A stretch of 64,000 bases of DNA from Epiperipatus broadwayi. Taxonomy: Eukaryota; Onychophora; Udeonychophora; Euonychophora; Peripatidae. The notes below the pieces were generated by a model. The model worked only from the letters and a program-made list of their open reading frames with translations, had not been told where the DNA came from and did no database searches. Of this stretch, positions 61,760-64,000 are shown one piece after another (position 1 is the first letter of the stretch; the number at the start of each line of letters is the position of its first letter). The stretch covers positions 6,815,276 to 6,879,275 of the forward strand of contig JAQFVV010006245.1 in the NCBI GenBank assembly GCA_028023455.1, given 5' to 3'. The position numbers were made by a program, and so were the translations under genes.

Positions 61760-62060
61760 AAAATTCAGTATTACACAGTATTTTTTTGTAAAGAGTGTTC
61801 ATAACTTTGAAACCATAGAAAAGAAATTGTACACTTTTTCCATATCTGAAGATGCTAACTTTTTCTCTTCCATTCAAAATTAATTCTATTATAGATTTTA
61901 CCCATTATATTTTCATCTCCATTAATAATTTGTCCAAGGTAGAGGAAGATGATCTGCAATCAATGAATTGAGTCCAAAAGCTCATTTGTTATGCCATCCA
62001 TTCATTGTAGTTTACATAGAAATTCATGTATTTCAGTCATAATCAGTTCCAATGGTCTAG
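61760..62060 (-). pseudogene. RTE-type LINE fragment, RT thumb region
   Basis: The minus strand reads EIHEFLCKLQ, MDGITNELLDSIH, a degraded linker and then YLGQIINGDENIMGKIYNRI with NFEWKRKS. This matches the 'YLGQii...EI..RI' part after the RT domain seen at 29264-29370. Only about 90 codons are present, with stops. It abuts the hAT remnant. Confidence 0.5.
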
Positions 62061-62062
62061 AT

Positions 62063-63540
62063 CAGTTTTTTCAAAATTTTTGTTGATTCCAGGAACCCAT
62101 AAGATTATAAATGGGGGGGGGGGGGCACCTACCATATCTCTAAAAAAAAATGTAAAAAAAAAAAATCAATGAAAAGATATGAATAATGTTGCAATTTTTG
62201 GAAAATGAAAAGAAAATCATTACTTGAATATATATATATTAATGATCCATTTTAGTAAAAGTTGAATAAAATTAATTATTAATTTATGAATCATTGCTAT
62301 GATATTAAATTTAATGGAAGGGATGTGCTTACACTTTTTGACGCAAAATATCAAAACAGGTTTTATTGATGTTATAAGCACATTTTATGTTGAGCATCCA
62401 ATCTATGCTATATCTGGTTTTCATTGCTACATAGATTGAAAATGATTTTTCACAGAAGTAATTTATAGCAAAAGATATTAAGATCTTTACTGATTCTGTG
62501 TATTTATAACCAAAAAGTTCTTGATTTTGAATGCTGATTCTGTCAAGTGGTCAATTAATTGCTCTTTTTTCTTCATTAGCAAATTATCTGATTTATCATA
62601 TTTATAAAATAAATTTTTAATCCAATCATACTAATCAATTTTTTCTATGAATTGTTTTCCGATTTTTTTTAAATTAGAAAATATATTACAATAAGTAATT
62701 TTTAATATTGTTATCCCCATTTTAATTGATTATTCATTTAAAAAACTATTCAAATTTTCAAAACATTGTACATTATTCTTTTTATATATGATGCCTATTT
62801 TTTAAAATTTCATCAACTTAATCTAATTTTGGAGTATAAACATGTTTACATTAATTGAAAATTTTTTACTTCACCTTATAACTAAAAAAAATTGGCTGAA
62901 GATTTTTCTTTGCATGATAACCATCACATTTGTGAAAGCACGATTTAAGATTTATAGATCATTTATTGCATAACAAAATAAATAATTTCAAATTTAATTT
63001 TTTGTACTTGATGAAATTTACAATTTTTATAATGTCATACAGAACCTCATTTAATGTGTTCAGTCTTCATTTCATCACAGAAACATAGAATAAAGACAGT
63101 AATAGAAATATTTCATGTGTCCACTATTGAAATTATTCATAATATTTCTTATTTGTTTGGGCCTAATAGTGATTTTTTTGCATCTGTATAATTATGATAG
63201 GGACAAATCCCAATAGCCAAATCAACAACATCTATAGATTCATCCAATTATATGATAAAATAATAAAATTTTGAAATGAAGTACTAATTCATTTTTACAA
63301 AATAATGCCATTTCCTTAATAGCCTCACAATTGTGGTATTACAGAACAATATGTTGTCAATTTCTTTAATATACTTTCATCATGTTTGCAAAATATTATA
63401 GCCATAATATAGAGTTTTATAATTATTCAGCAATTGCATATGTCTTCTCTTTTTTAGGAATTTCATAACTATCTCAAAAAGAAGCCTCAAGAGATTTTTG
63501 TTCTCAGAATACATATGTTTAAATTTTTTTTTATTTTTCA
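62063..63540 (-). pseudogene. hAT transposase remnant, GTF2IRD2/ZBED5-like, copy 2
   Basis: Minus-strand blocks in family order are KRRHMQLLNNY (about 63450), LDESIDVVDLAIG (about 63235), the catalytic-domain start; LYDIIKIVNFIKYKKLNLKL (about 63045), KEQLIDHLTESAFKIK (about 62565) and the C-terminal dimerisation part 62329-62500, in one open frame (FGYKYTESVKILISF, INYFCEKSFSIYVAMKTRYS, NKTCFDILRQKV, stop). CAGTTTTTCAAAA at about 62065 resembles a hAT terminal repeat at the 3' end. A G run is at 62113-62126. Many frameshifts; inactive. The other terminal repeat was not found. Confidence 0.68.
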
Positions 63541-64000
63541 CTTTTATATATTTATGTTGAAAGTAATTAAGATTTTTATTATATTAATAAGAATAATTAG
63601 ATTCCATATATTTTTTTAATTAGCAAGATTTAATTTACTATTATAATTATTTACTAAGCACACAGGGAGTATATGTAAATGCTTTAGAGACAGACTTTAA
63701 CCTATATCATGTGTCCTAGAATGTTTATAATAGTTAATATCTTTATTTGCTGATAGAGAGACCTCTGAAACCATGACACAAGATAGTGACTTTTATAAAG
63801 ATAAGAGCAGCTGTCTTATCTTTAACCTAACTTTCCACTTATAAAGGTCAATCTGAAACATCTTGATTTGGGATTGTGAAGCTGTTATTCTCTTCACTGC
63901 TTAAGTCCACTATTTCCTTTACAAAGTAACATTCATGAAATCTTGCAATTTACAGTGAGTCAATATTATGATCTTTATACTGGAAATATATAAACTACTG
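63541..64000. other. AT-rich end of window, nothing recognised
   Basis: A less AT-rich patch at 63700-63960 shows no domain in any frame and no repeat partner in the window. Confidence 0.4.

Overview
The window is strongly AT-rich, non-coding-dominated eukaryotic DNA. It has long introns, many microsatellites, and stacked, mostly decayed transposable elements on both strands. Recognisable families are Ty3/gypsy, a CR1-type LINE whose ORF1 carries a PHD finger plus an SGNH esterase, RTE-type LINEs, a second LINE family (called LINE-A here) with an endonuclease-RT ORF2 and an (AAT)n tail, hAT transposases of the GTF2IRD2/ZBED5 kind, foldback/MITE elements and tRNA-derived fragments. This mix fits an invertebrate metazoan genome; the phylum cannot be decided from sequence alone. 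No bacterial operon, CRISPR array, rRNA or intact tRNA gene is seen.

Layout: 1-1740 is a broken Ty3/gypsy pol ending in a polypurine tract. 2830-4080 is a GTF2IRD2/ZBED5-like hAT remnant split by a MITE fragment. 4100-15200 is mostly featureless AT-rich DNA. 15220-15890 is an RTE fragment (-). 16430-19400 is LINE-A copy 3 (-). 19555-25340 is a nearly complete CR1 (-) interrupted by a solo LTR at 22685-23439. 25970-26830 holds two MITE copies. 27230-29840 is an RTE LINE (+). 31090-33930 is a pile of tandem arrays, a MITE and a 218-bp (ATT)n tract ending in LINE-A tails. 33930-39300 and 39345-44800 are LINE-A copies 1 and 2, both (-) and head to tail. 44830-48245 is a 5'-truncated CR1 (+) carrying a foldback element with tRNA-like sequence at its apex. 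50401-51083 is a large nested palindrome. 53759-55260 is a TIR element with an internal minisatellite and 8-bp flanking repeats. 57893-58090 is a near-perfect hairpin element. 60620-61715 is a ~0.5-kb tandem repeat. 61760-63540 is an RTE fragment beside a second hAT remnant.

The only candidate host gene is on the + strand. Exons at 30147-30320, 49000-49047 and 51763-51818 have splice signals and matching reading phases, with a possible alternative exon at 48390. If real, its first visible intron (~18.7 kb) contains LINE-A copies 1 and 2, a CR1 copy and the tandem arrays. The encoded protein is not recognised.

All element ORFs carry stops or frameshifts, so no element here looks autonomous now. 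The nesting (LTR in CR1, foldback in CR1, MITE in hAT) gives a relative order of insertion. All assignments come from reading motifs by eye; no database search was run.
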